A stretch of DNA of 64,000 nucleotides from Solimonas fluminis. GTDB taxonomy: Bacteria; Pseudomonadota; Gammaproteobacteria; Nevskiales; Nevskiaceae. Below, in pieces: positions 18,079 to 26,104 of this stretch. Made by a program: the position numbers and the translations under genes. The notes beneath the pieces were generated by a model. It saw only the letters and a program-made list of their open reading frames with translations, did not search any database and was not told the origin of the DNA. The stretch is from the NCBI RefSeq assembly GCF_002930645.1, contig NZ_PSNW01000013.1, positions 1 through 64,000 of the forward strand. The letters are read 5' to 3'. Position 1 is the stretch's first letter. Every line of letters starts with the position of its first letter.

Positions 18079-19518
18079 ATGAAGAAAGAAAAGCCCGCTG
18101 CAAGGTCCGGACTGACGCGCCGCGACTTCATCCATGGCGTGGCCGCGGCCACCGGCAGCCTGATCCTGCCCGGATGCGGCAGCAGCACGCAGGCCGGAGG
18201 ATCGGGAGGGCTGCCGCCGCCCGAGGAATCCGGCATCGACCATATCGTCGTGCTGATGATGGAGAACCGCTCCTTCGATCATTTCCTGGGCTGGGTCCCG
18301 GGCGCCGACGGCATCCAGGCAGGTGTCAGCCTCAAGGACGCGGCCGGCAACACCCGCCAGTCCCGCAACCTGGCCCCGAACTTCCAGAACTGCCAGCTGG
18401 CCGACCCGGACCACAGCTATGACGGCGGCCGCATCCACGTCAACGGCGGCAAGATGGACGGCTTCCTGCTGACGCAGCCGGTCGGCGACGACTTCGCCAT
18501 CGGCTACTACACGGCCGACAGCCTGCCGTTCTACAAGGGCTGTGCGCAGCACTGGACGATCTGCGACCGCTACTTCAGCAGCATGCTCGGCCTGACCACG
18601 CCCAACCGCATCTACATGCATGCTGGACAGACGGACCGGATCGTGAATTCGGTGGAGATCTCCAGCCTGCCGACGGTCTGGGACCGCATGATCGAGAAGG
18701 GCCGCAGCGTCGCCTACTACTACCAGGACGTGTCCTACCTGTCGTTCTGGGGCAGCAAGTACACCGGCTTCTCCAACCGCTACACCAGGAGCCGGCTGCA
18801 GTCCGACGTGATGGAGGGCCGCCTGGCGAACCTGACCTACATCGACAACGTCGGCTCCACGCTCAACGAGGGCGGCAGCCTGTCGCGCGACGATCATCCG
18901 GTCGCCGACGTCCGTGACGGGCAGGCCTTCCTCAACGAGGTCTACGACATCCTGCGCCAGGGCCCGGCCTGGGAGCGCACGCTGCTGGTGATCAACTACG
19001 ACGAATGGGGTGGCTTCTACGACCATGTGCCGCCGCCGTTCGCGCCGGTCACGCCGGAGGAGGCCGCGCTGGGCAACGACGGCCGCCTCGGCGGCCGCGT
19101 GCCCTGCGTCATCATCGGGCCGCGCGCGAGGCGCGGGCATGTCGAGCACCGGCAGTTCGATCCCAACTCGATCCTCAACATGATCGCCTGGCGTTTCGGC
19201 TTCGAGCCGCTGGGTGCGCGCGCCGGTTCGGCCAACCTGGCGCATGCGCTGGACTTCTCCGCCGCGCCGAACCCTGCCGCGCCGGCATTCGATGTGCCGG
19301 ACGGGCCCTTCGGGGGGCTTTGCCTGCCGCTGGCGACGATCCTGCACCTGGCCGGGCTGGAGGCGCCGCTTCCGCTGCCGGAGTTGCCGGTGGTGCCGCT
19401 GCCGGAGCAGATCCAGCTGCCGCCGATCCCGGGCCTGGACGAACCGCTGCTGCGCCTGGTCAGTCACCTGCAGGAGCTGGATGTGCTGCGCCGGCTCGGC
19501 GCCGGCTTCGGGTTCTAG
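18079..19518 (+). CDS. Tat-exported phospholipase C/acid phosphatase-family phosphoesterase
   Basis: 479 residues, PF04185 phosphoesterase family. The Tat signal is TRRDFIHG followed by a hydrophobic stretch ending in LPGC, so it might also be lipidated. Catalytic and metal blocks are VLMMENRSFDHFLG (about 59-72), NYDEWGGFYDHVPPP (about 305-320) and the HVEHRQFDPNSIL stretch. Family members hydrolyse phosphatidylcholine or phosphate monoesters in the periplasm. GGAGG lies at 18066-18070. The C-terminal 60 residues are Leu/Pro-rich and not conserved with classical PlcH. It fits with the ceramidase and esterase as a lipid-scavenging set. Confidence 0.87.
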   Translation: MKKEKPAARSGLTRRDFIHGVAAATGSLILPGCGSSTQAGGSGGLPPPEESGIDHIVVLMMENRSFDHFLGWVPGADGIQAGVSLKDAAGNTRQSRNLAPNFQNCQLADPDHSYDGGRIHVNGGKMDGFLLTQPVGDDFAIGYYTADSLPFYKGCAQHWTICDRYFSSMLGLTTPNRIYMHAGQTDRIVNSVEISSLPTVWDRMIEKGRSVAYYYQDVSYLSFWGSKYTGFSNRYTRSRLQSDVMEGRLANLTYIDNVGSTLNEGGSLSRDDHPVADVRDGQAFLNEVYDILRQGPAWERTLLVINYDEWGGFYDHVPPPFAPVTPEEAALGNDGRLGGRVPCVIIGPRARRGHVEHRQFDPNSILNMIAWRFGFEPLGARAGSANLAHALDFSAAPNPAAPAFDVPDGPFGGLCLPLATILHLAGLEAPLPLPELPVVPLPEQIQLPPIPGLDEPLLRLVSHLQELDVLRRLGAGFGF

Positions 19519-19547
19519 GCGGCGGCAGGATGCGATCGGGAGACGCC

Positions 19548-20576
19548 ATGGCGGAGCAAGCGAAAATCTGCGTGTTCGGCGCCGGCAGCATCGGCTGCTA
19601 TGTCGGCGGCCGGCTGGCGGCCACGGGCTGTGCCGTGCAGTTCATCGGCCGCCCGCGGCTGGCCCGGGAACTGTCCGCGACCGGCCTGCGGCTGACGGAC
19701 TGGGAGGGGGCCGACCTGCGCGTGCCCGCGGCGGAGCTGCACTTCGCCACCACGCCGCAGGCGGCGGCCGATGCCGACCTGGTGCTGGTCGCGGTCAAGT
19801 CCGCCGCCACCGACGAGGCGGGGGCCGAACTGGCCACCGTGCTCAAGCCCGGCGCCGTGGTGGTGAGCTTCCAGAACGGCCTGCACAACGCCGAGCTGCT
19901 GCGCCAGCGCCTGCCGGGCCGCACCGTGCTCACCGGCATGGTGCCGTTCAACGTGCTCAACCGGGGTGGGGGTGCCTTCCACCATGGCTCCGAGGGCAGG
20001 CTCGAGGCCGAGGAGCACCCGGCGCTGGAGCGTTTCCTGCCGGCCTTCGCAAAGGCCGGCCTGCCGCTGGAACTGCATGCGCAGATGCTGCCGGTGCTCT
20101 GGGCCAAGCTCCTGCTCAATCTCAACAATGCCGTCAACGCGCTGTCCGACCTGCCACTGAAGGAAGAGCTCTCCCAGCGTGCCTATCGCCGCTGCGTGGC
20201 GATGGCGCAGGAGGAACTGCTGGGCCTGCTGGACACGGCCGGCGTGACGCCCGCGAAGCTGACGCCGCTGCCGCCTCACTGGATTCCGAAGCTGCTCGGC
20301 GTGCCGGACTTCCTGTTCCGCCGCCTCGCCAGCCAGATGCTGGAGATCGACCCGCTGGCGCGCTCCTCCATGTGGGAAGACCTGCAGGCCGGACGCAAGA
20401 CCGAGGTCGACTTCCTCAACGGCGAGGTGGTGAAGCTGGCCCATGCCCAGGGACGGCAGGCGCCGGTCAACGCGCGCCTGATGTCGCTGGTCCACCAGGT
20501 GGAGCATGGCGGGCAGCGGCAGTGGAGCGGCGAAGCGCTGCTGCGGGAGCTGCGGCGGGCGCGAGCGGGCGAGTAG
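19548..20576 (+). CDS. Ketopantoate reductase (2-dehydropantoate 2-reductase)-like protein
   Basis: 342 residues. The N-terminal Rossmann domain has VFGAGSIGCYVGG, and the ApbA/PanE C-terminal helical domain contains AKLLLNLNNAVNAL with the family lysine and asparagine. Long members of this family include PanE and several uncharacterised reductases. With no other pantothenate gene nearby, a role in CoA synthesis is only one option. ATG 19548 is preferred because GGGAG lies upstream; ATG 19530 would add six residues. Confidence 0.83.
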   Translation: MAEQAKICVFGAGSIGCYVGGRLAATGCAVQFIGRPRLARELSATGLRLTDWEGADLRVPAAELHFATTPQAAADADLVLVAVKSAATDEAGAELATVLKPGAVVVSFQNGLHNAELLRQRLPGRTVLTGMVPFNVLNRGGGAFHHGSEGRLEAEEHPALERFLPAFAKAGLPLELHAQMLPVLWAKLLLNLNNAVNALSDLPLKEELSQRAYRRCVAMAQEELLGLLDTAGVTPAKLTPLPPHWIPKLLGVPDFLFRRLASQMLEIDPLARSSMWEDLQAGRKTEVDFLNGEVVKLAHAQGRQAPVNARLMSLVHQVEHGGQRQWSGEALLRELRRARAGE

Positions 20577-20579
20577 ATC

Positions 20580-20605
20580 GTCATGCCGGCTTCCGCCGGC
20601 ATGAC
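20580..20605. repeat. Perfect inverted repeat between two convergent genes
   Basis: GTCATGCCGGC pairs with GCCGGCATGAC across TTCC (GGAA on the minus strand). It fills the gap between the stop at 20576 and the convergent stop at 20612, so it may serve both transcripts as a 3'-end structure. The GTCATGCC half also occurs in hairpin B of the array at 8.6-9.0 kb. Confidence 0.6.
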
Positions 20606-20611
20606 GGTGTT

Positions 20612-21640
20612 CTATGTATTGACGGTGTACGCTCCTGCGATCAGCGGCAGCTGATGCGCCCGGATGATGCCCGGCGGTGCCGCGAACACCTGCGGGATGG
20701 CGTGGATCATCGGCATCGCGGTCAGCGTGGCCGGGTCGAAGGCGCGCGTGCCGCCGGTCTGCTGGTAGAGGCAGCGGATGTTGGGCTGGCCCTGGATCTC
20801 CACCAGCCAGCCGTCTTCCACCGGCCAGTTCGGCTCCAGCTTCGTTCCCAGCTTCCAGGCCACTTTCAGCTCGATCACGGCCTTGCCATTGACCCGCGCC
20901 GACCAGCAGCAGCGCAGGCCGCTGATGCAGCCCTTGCCGATCTTCATGTAGCCCAGGTCCACGTCCTCGGTGGCAGCGGCGTACTCCACGTCGAAGCGGA
21001 TCTGGTCCACTGCGATCTTCAGCGCCTCGGCCATCATCTCCACGGCCTCCTTGAAGGAGGGCATGGCGCGCTCGGCCAGCGGCGGCGCGGCGGGGTCGTC
21101 CACCTTCAGGCCGAAGCCGATGGCCTCCCAGGTGCCGGCGGATTCGTAGGGCGTGGCATCCACCGATTCCAGCACCGAGATCTTGTCGATGCGCGCGCAG
21201 CCGGCCGAGGCGACCAGGGCGATGATGTTCGCATGGCCCGGGTTGACGCCGCCGCCGTAGATCGAGGAGCCGCCCTTCTGCGCGGCGGCCTCCAGGCGTG
21301 CCTTGGCCTCCGGTCCGAACTGCGTGCCGGTGATGAAGTAGGCGGTGGAGACGATGTCGCAGCCGGCCTCCAGGATCTTCACCATCTCGTCGATCTTGGG
21401 GAACTGCGGCATGTAGCAGACCACGTCCGGCTTGGTCGCCAGCAGGGCGTCGATGTCGCGAGTGGCGCGGACGCCCAGCGGCGGCAGCCCGCAGAGCGTG
21501 CCGGCGTCCTGGCCCTCCTTGTCCGGGGAGTGGCACCAGCAGCCCACCAGTTCCAGCAGCGGATGCGCGACGATGGCCTTCAGGGCCGGCTTGCCGACCA
21601 CGCCGGTGCTCCACTGGACCACCCGGATGGGCTTGCTCAT
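20612..21640 (-). CDS. Dihydrodipicolinate reductase-like NAD(P)-dependent dehydrogenase
   Basis: 342 residues. It begins VVQWSTGVVGKPALKAI, the nucleotide-binding start typical of the DapB-like group that also contains 2,4-diaminopentanoate dehydrogenase. GGGVNPGHAN in the middle resembles the substrate-binding loop of that group. It is far longer than lysine-pathway DapB and no other dap gene is near, so a role outside lysine synthesis is likely. These proteins are frequent in bacteria that degrade lipids and steroids, but no reaction is assigned. Divergent from the Mpo1-like gene. Confidence 0.78.
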   Translation of the reverse strand: MSKPIRVVQWSTGVVGKPALKAIVAHPLLELVGCWCHSPDKEGQDAGTLCGLPPLGVRATRDIDALLATKPDVVCYMPQFPKIDEMVKILEAGCDIVSTAYFITGTQFGPEAKARLEAAAQKGGSSIYGGGVNPGHANIIALVASAGCARIDKISVLESVDATPYESAGTWEAIGFGLKVDDPAAPPLAERAMPSFKEAVEMMAEALKIAVDQIRFDVEYAAATEDVDLGYMKIGKGCISGLRCCWSARVNGKAVIELKVAWKLGTKLEPNWPVEDGWLVEIQGQPNIRCLYQQTGGTRAFDPATLTAMPMIHAIPQVFAAPPGIIRAHQLPLIAGAYTVNT

Positions 21641-21729
21641 GCTGTCTCCTCGCTTTCGGTATGGCTTGAAACTAGAGGGGCTTCAGGGGCTTGGCCTGAT
21701 CCGAAAGGAGTGGATTGAGGCATTTTTAC

Positions 21730-21765
21730 CCCCCGCGACTGTCGCGCGGCTGACAGTCTTGGGGG
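21730..21765. promoter_or_regulatory. Two-part inverted repeat in a divergent intergenic region
   Basis: CCCCC, then GACTGTC, an 8-base loop, GACAGTC, then GGGGG, with a two-base gap on each side between the arms. It lies between two divergent genes (starts 21640 and 21811), so it could be an operator for both or a leader hairpin for one. The remainder of 21641-21810 shows only a GAGGAG ribosome-binding site. Confidence 0.4.
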
Positions 21766-21810
21766 CGGGGTGGGGCGCAAGATGTGTCTACCAGACGAGG
21801 AGAATCCCAC

Positions 21811-22281
21811 ATGCCCACGCTCAAGCAGTTCCTGAACGAATACCAGGTCAGCCACCAGAACCCCGTGAACTCGGCCATCCATATGGTCTGCGTGCCGGCG
21901 ATCTTCTTCTCCACGCTGGCTCTGCTGTGGCTGGTCCCGGTGGGCCGCTGGCTGGGCCTGTCGGCCGAGGTCGCCCCCTGGGTCAATCCGGTGACCATCT
22001 TCGCGCTGCCCACGGGGCTGTTCTACCTACGCCTGTCCTTCGGCAGCTTCGCGGCCATGACGGTGTGGTTCGCGATCTCGATCCTGGCGATCGTTGCCAT
22101 CCAGCAGGCCGGCGGCCCCCTGCTGTGGATCGCGCTGGCCACCTGGGTGATCGCCTGGGCGGTGCAGGTCTACGGCCACAAGGTGGAAGGCGCCAAGCCT
22201 TCGCTGGTCGACGACCTGCGCTTCCTGCTGATCGGTCCGCTGTTCGTGATGGACAAGGTGTATCGCAAGCTGGGCGTGTAG
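21811..22281 (+). CDS. DUF962/Mpo1-like membrane protein
   Basis: 156 residues with about four membrane segments. The DUF962 signature is present: H15 and HM in SHQNPVNSAIHMVCVP near the N-terminus, and YGHKVEGAKPSL near residue 125. Yeast Mpo1 uses these histidines as an iron site for a dioxygenase that shortens 2-hydroxy fatty acids by one carbon during phytosphingosine breakdown. GAGGAGAA precedes the ATG. Presence of a ceramidase 6 kb upstream makes a sphingolipid or hydroxy-fatty-acid role plausible but unproven. Confidence 0.85.
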   Translation: MPTLKQFLNEYQVSHQNPVNSAIHMVCVPAIFFSTLALLWLVPVGRWLGLSAEVAPWVNPVTIFALPTGLFYLRLSFGSFAAMTVWFAISILAIVAIQQAGGPLLWIALATWVIAWAVQVYGHKVEGAKPSLVDDLRFLLIGPLFVMDKVYRKLGV

Positions 22282-22303
22282 GGCGCCAGGCAAAAAGATC
22301 CTT

Positions 22304-22374
22304 GTAGGAGCGGCCGCTGGCCGCGGCGGGTAAGGTGTTCCACTGACCTGGTCGCGGCCAACGGCCGCTCCTGC
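22304..22374. repeat. REP-type inverted pair (GTAGGAGCGGCC family)
   Basis: A 23-base element at 22304-22326 (GTAGGAGCGGCCGCTGGCC...) faces its inverted copy at 22352-22374, matching at 20 of 23 positions. The sequence belongs to the REP family common in pseudomonads and xanthomonads, usually found between genes and moved by RAYT transposases. It lies between the convergent Mpo1-like and Crp-family genes. Confidence 0.8.
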
Positions 22375-22396
22375 GCCAAGCATGTGCTGTGGCCGT

Positions 22397-22456
22397 GAGA
22401 GCGACGCAAGTCGCGGTCTTTGGGGTCTGCAGCAAAAGATCGCGACTTCGTCGCAC
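22397..22456. repeat. Second REP-type inverted pair (GCGACG..GTCGCG family)
   Basis: GAGCGACGCAAGTCGCGGTC at 22399-22418, extended by TT, is inverted at about 22433-22456 as AAAGATCGCGACTTCGTCGC. One mismatch and one single-base gap separate the arms. It is different in sequence from the REP pair just upstream. Together the two pairs account for nearly all of 22282-22469. Confidence 0.75.
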
Positions 22457-22469
22457 CCACGGGAATGCG

Positions 22470-23165
22470 CTAGCCCGCGTCGGCGATCTTCTGCAGGGCT
22501 GGCAGGTCGCGGATGTGCAGGCGGCCATAGTCCACGGCGACCACGCCGGAAGTTTCCAGCAGCTTGAGTTCCTTGCTGACGCTCTGGCGCGACGCGCCGA
22601 GCATGCGGCCCAGGTCGTCCTGCGGCAGGTGCAGGTCGATCAGCATGCCTTCGGGCGTCTGGCGGCCGTACAGCGCCAGCAGGTCGATCAGGCGCCGCGC
22701 CAGCCGTGCCGGCAGCGAGGCGAACTGCGCATCCTCGATGTAGCTGAAGGCCAGCCGCAGCTTGCGGCAGAGCATCTTCACGAAATGGGGATACAGCTCC
22801 GGCTGGGCCGCCAGCACGGCCAGGAACTTGTCGCGCGGCAGCATCAGCATCTCGGTAGGGCCCACGGCGCGCGAATCGTGCGTGCGCGGCAGCCCGTCGA
22901 ACATCGAGATCTCGCCGAACCAGGCGCCGGGCTCGAACTGCATCACCAGCAGCTCCTTGCCTTCGCCCGAGACGCTGCCGGCGCGAATGCGGCCGCTGAC
23001 CACGTTCCAGAGGCCGTCGGGGGCATCGCCCTGTGCGAACAGCAGCTCGCCGTCGGAAAGGCGCCGGCGCACCGCCATCGCGGCGAACTGCGTGACCACA
23101 TCCGCCGGCAGTTCGCGGAACCAGTCGCTGGCGACCAGGGCGGCGCGTTCTTCGCTCCAGCTCAT
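22470..23165 (-). CDS. Crp/Fnr-family transcriptional regulator
   Basis: 231 residues. A cyclic-nucleotide-binding beta-barrel (about 15-130, with GEISMFDGLPRTHDSRA as the phosphate-binding cassette), a long dimer helix, and a C-terminal winged helix-turn-helix in LPQDDLGRMLGASRQSVSKE. There are no N-terminal cysteines for an iron-sulphur cluster, so it is not Fnr-like. PRTHDSRA has the Arg expected for nucleotide binding, so cAMP or a related ligand is possible. Its ATG overlaps the stop of the upstream lipoprotein gene by four bases. Confidence 0.88.
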   Translation of the reverse strand: MSWSEERAALVASDWFRELPADVVTQFAAMAVRRRLSDGELLFAQGDAPDGLWNVVSGRIRAGSVSGEGKELLVMQFEPGAWFGEISMFDGLPRTHDSRAVGPTEMLMLPRDKFLAVLAAQPELYPHFVKMLCRKLRLAFSYIEDAQFASLPARLARRLIDLLALYGRQTPEGMLIDLHLPQDDLGRMLGASRQSVSKELKLLETSGVVAVDYGRLHIRDLPALQKIADAG

Positions 23166-23914
23166 GGGTAGCGCTGCGGGTTGCGCAGTTCCAGGTCGTA
23201 GTCCCAGGCATGCGAGCCGGTGGCCACCGAGAAGCCCAGCGGCAGCGGGCCGTCGCCCTGCTGCTGCGCGGTGCCCAGGCCCAGCATGCCGGTCTGCGGC
23301 GTGTAGAAGGCGTCGATGCTGGCCACGAGCTTGTCGCCCGCGAAGTGATAGGCACGGGTCAGGCCGCCACCGGGCTGGATCGGCGGACCCAGGCCGTTGA
23401 TGCGCGTGGTGACGCTGCTGCCGGCGCCGGCGGCGCTGACCGAGCCGAGTCGCGCGACGGGTGTCGCGCTGAGCTGCCAGTCCACCGTACCCGGCTGTAC
23501 CTTCTCGCCCATGCCCCAGGCGGCGAAGGCCGCGGCGGTGGAGGCATGCTGGGTATAGCCGCCAAGGAGAATCCCATAGGCGGTGACGTCCTCGGATTTG
23601 AGGGACTCCGGCGGCTCGACCAGTGCGAAGGCCAGCAGATCCTGCGTCGGGCCCTGGCCGTCGAGATCGGCGCAGCGGCTGCCGCTGATGTGGATGCCGG
23701 CCAGCGGCAGGCCCGGCAGCGGCTTGCCGTAGGCGAAGCCTTCGGGCAGCGGCGGCAGCGAGGAAGGGGACACCACCAGCAGGGCGGTCTGCTCCTCGCA
23801 GCCGGTGAAGTGCAGGGACCTGGGGGCGGAGGCCTCGCCGCTGTCGCCGCTGCAGGCTGCCAGCAGCGCCGCCAGTCCCAGCGCCAAGCCCCTGTCCTGG
23901 TGTCGTTTTTCCAT
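23162..23914 (-). CDS. Lipoprotein of unknown function
   Basis: 250 residues. Start 23914 gives a lipoprotein signal with lipobox LLAAC at residue 21; the longer frame to 24001 adds no signal. The mature part has several Gly/Pro-rich segments and Cys in FTGCEEQ and SRCADLDGQG. No family was recognised. It overlaps the Crp-family regulator by four bases, forming a two-gene unit, and diverges from the gene at 24000 with only 85 bases between them. Confidence 0.7.
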   Translation of the reverse strand: MEKRHQDRGLALGLAALLAACSGDSGEASAPRSLHFTGCEEQTALLVVSPSSLPPLPEGFAYGKPLPGLPLAGIHISGSRCADLDGQGPTQDLLAFALVEPPESLKSEDVTAYGILLGGYTQHASTAAAFAAWGMGEKVQPGTVDWQLSATPVARLGSVSAAGAGSSVTTRINGLGPPIQPGGGLTRAYHFAGDKLVASIDAFYTPQTGMLGLGTAQQQGDGPLPLGFSVATGSHAWDYDLELRNPQRYP

Positions 23915-23999
23915 GCCGACACGCTGCCAGCCCCGGCAGTCTTCCGTCAATGCGGAAAATAGGGCTAAAGCCGTCATCGGAGCGGCCGCTAGCCGGAAC

Positions 24000-25025
24000 A
24001 TGAAGATCGACAGTTCCAGCTTGCAGCTGTCCAGCCGGCACCAGGCCTACCGGGTGGAGCGCGTCGAGGAGTCGCTGCGGATGTGGCGCGGCGATCCCCC
24101 TGCGGAACCGGCGGCCCGCGAGGCGCCGGCCGTGCGGGTCGATATCTCCGAGGCCGGCCGCTGCCGCAGCACCGGGGCCGGTTCGCAGGAAGAAGCCCTT
24201 GAACCGCGCCTGCAGGTCCTGGTGGACATGCTGGAAGCGCTCACCGGGCGCCGCATCCGCCTGTTCGATGCCTCCGACCTGTCGCTCTCGCCCGGTACCG
24301 AGGCGGCCCTGGACGATCTCGCCGCAGCAGGGCAGCGTACGCAGAGCGGCCGCGTCGGCTGGGGCATCGAGTACCAGCGCCACGAGTATCGCGAGGAGGC
24401 CGAGCAGACCTCCCTGCATGCCGAGGGCAGGGTGCGCACCGCCGACGGACGCGAGATCCGCCTGGAGCTCGACCTGCAGATGAACCGGCGCTTCGTCGAA
24501 GAGAACCACCTGTCGCTGCGTGCCGGCGACGCGGTGAAGAAGGACCCCCTGGTGGTGAACCTGGACGGCGGCCCGGTCCAGCTGACGCAGGACAAGCTGG
24601 CGTTCGACCTCGACGCCGACGGCCGGGCGGAGCAGGTCTCCTTCGTCGGCTCGGGCAGCGCCTTCCTGGCGCTGGACCGCAACGGCAACGGACGCATCGA
24701 CGATGGCAGCGAGCTGTTCGGCGCGAAGACCGGAGACGGGTTCGCCGAGCTGGCGGCGCTGGATGCCGACGGCAACCGCTGGATCGACGAGAACGATGCC
24801 GACTACCGCCAGTTGCGCCTGTGGTCGCGCGACGCCGAGGGCGTGGACCGGCTGGCGACGCTGGCCGGGGCCGGCGTGGGGGCGCTGTACCTGGATCGGG
24901 TGGCGACGCCGTTCGAGATCAAGGACTCCGCCCATGCCCTGCAGGGCGCGGTGCGCAGCAGCGGTCTCTACCTGGCCGAGAGCGGTGCCGCCGGCACGCT
25001 GCAGCAGATCGACCTGGTGGTCTAG
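24000..25025 (+). CDS. Protein with EF-hand-like calcium repeats, VCBS-type
   Basis: 341 residues without a signal peptide. The N-terminal 150 residues are charged and unlike known domains. The C-terminal part has DLDADGRAEQ, DRNGNGRIDDGSELFG and DADGNRWIDENDADY, which are calcium-loop motifs of the kind that follow one another in secreted VCBS or EF-hand proteins. Similar proteins are annotated as hypothetical or EF-hand domain-containing. Without a signal it might use a type I or other route, or act in the cytoplasm. Function unknown. Confidence 0.75.
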   Translation: MKIDSSSLQLSSRHQAYRVERVEESLRMWRGDPPAEPAAREAPAVRVDISEAGRCRSTGAGSQEEALEPRLQVLVDMLEALTGRRIRLFDASDLSLSPGTEAALDDLAAAGQRTQSGRVGWGIEYQRHEYREEAEQTSLHAEGRVRTADGREIRLELDLQMNRRFVEENHLSLRAGDAVKKDPLVVNLDGGPVQLTQDKLAFDLDADGRAEQVSFVGSGSAFLALDRNGNGRIDDGSELFGAKTGDGFAELAALDADGNRWIDENDADYRQLRLWSRDAEGVDRLATLAGAGVGALYLDRVATPFEIKDSAHALQGAVRSSGLYLAESGAAGTLQQIDLVV

Positions 25026-25045
25026 GGTCGGCGGGCCCTGGGCGC

Positions 25046-25375
25046 CTACCAGATGGTGTAGATGGTCACGAAGGCGGCGATGGTCATCGTCGTCAGCGCC
25101 GCCAGGAACAGGGCGTCGATGATGCGGATCAGGCGCTGCATCAGCGGCGTCCGCGCCGTGCGCAGGGCCCAGAAGATCAGGTAGATGCAGGTCAGGAACA
25201 GCGCGGCGCAGAGCGCCAGCATGTCGTCCACCACGGTGACGGCGGCGCGCGCGCGATCGAAGCCGTGCATGAAGGCGATGATGGTGATCGACAGGCCCGC
25301 CAGCGTGCCGCAGACCGAGAGCAGGTGCAGCAGTTCCTCGCGGCCCCAGTGGCTGCGGCTGTCCGGGCTGCTCAC
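25046..25375 (-). CDS. Small three-helix membrane protein
   Basis: 109 residues with hydrophobic stretches at about 17-38, 50-70 and 85-107. Its ATG overlaps the rsmE stop by four bases (25372-25375), so it is read as the last gene of the argA-bioA-rsmE transcript. No family recognised. Confidence 0.7.
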   Translation of the reverse strand: MSSPDSRSHWGREELLHLLSVCGTLAGLSITIIAFMHGFDRARAAVTVVDDMLALCAALFLTCIYLIFWALRTARTPLMQRLIRIIDALFLAALTTMTIAAFVTIYTIW

Positions 25376-26097
25376 GCCCAGTCCCCGAAGCGGGCCTGCA
25401 GCGCCGCAAGCACGGCGACGCCGGCGGTTTCGGTGCGCAGCACGCGCGGGCCCACCCGCAGGCCCTGGAAGCCGGCCTGCGCGGCCTGGCGGATTTCGGT
25501 GTCAGACAGCCCGCCCTCGGGGCCGATCAGCAGGGTGGCGGAACGGACCTCCGGCAGCGCGGCGAGTCCCTGCGCGGCCGCCGGGTCCAGCGTCAGGCGC
25601 AGGCCGGATTCGTCGCAGGCCGGCAGCCAGCGGTCCAGCGCCAGCGGTGGGGCCACTTCGGGGATGCGCGTGCGGCCCGACTGCTCGCAGGCCGAAACGA
25701 CGATGCCGCGCCAGTGCTCCAGCTTCTTCTCCCAGCGCTCGCCATCCAGCTTCACCACGCTGCGGGAGGACAGCAGCGGCAGGATGCGCTGCACGCCGAG
25801 TTCCACGGCTTTCTGCAGCGTGTAGTCCATGCGATCCCCCTTGGAGACGCACTGGGCCAGGGTGAGCTGCAGGGGGGACTCCCGGTCCACCTCGCGGCGC
25901 CGGCCCAGCCGCAGCATGGCGCTGCGCTTGGCCACGGCGGTCAGGGTGGCTTCGTACTCGGCGCCGTCGCCGCAGAACGCGATGAAGCTCTCGCCCTCGC
26001 GCAGGCGCAGCACCTGCACCAGGTGACGGAAGGCCTCGTCGGGCAGCGGGACCTCGCTGTCTTGCTGCAGCGGCGGATCGAGATGGATGCGCGTCAT
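25372..26097 (-). CDS. rsmE: 16S rRNA (uracil-1498-N3)-methyltransferase RsmE
   Basis: 241 residues, the normal RsmE length. An N-terminal PUA-like barrel is followed by a SPOUT methyltransferase domain. The knot motif LLIGPEGGLSDTEI and the C-terminal LRVGPRVLRTETA are diagnostic. It methylates U1498 of 16S rRNA in the assembled 30S subunit. Seven bases separate it from bioA upstream, a pairing seen in other gammaproteobacteria. Confidence 0.95.
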   Translation of the reverse strand: MTRIHLDPPLQQDSEVPLPDEAFRHLVQVLRLREGESFIAFCGDGAEYEATLTAVAKRSAMLRLGRRREVDRESPLQLTLAQCVSKGDRMDYTLQKAVELGVQRILPLLSSRSVVKLDGERWEKKLEHWRGIVVSACEQSGRTRIPEVAPPLALDRWLPACDESGLRLTLDPAAAQGLAALPEVRSATLLIGPEGGLSDTEIRQAAQAGFQGLRVGPRVLRTETAGVAVLAALQARFGDWA

Positions 26098-26104
26098 GCG
26101 CGGT

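Noticed and set aside
20612-21640. dapB of lysine synthesis
   Set aside because: 342 residues is far longer than DapB and the sequence matches the wider DapB-like dehydrogenase group; no lysine genes nearby.
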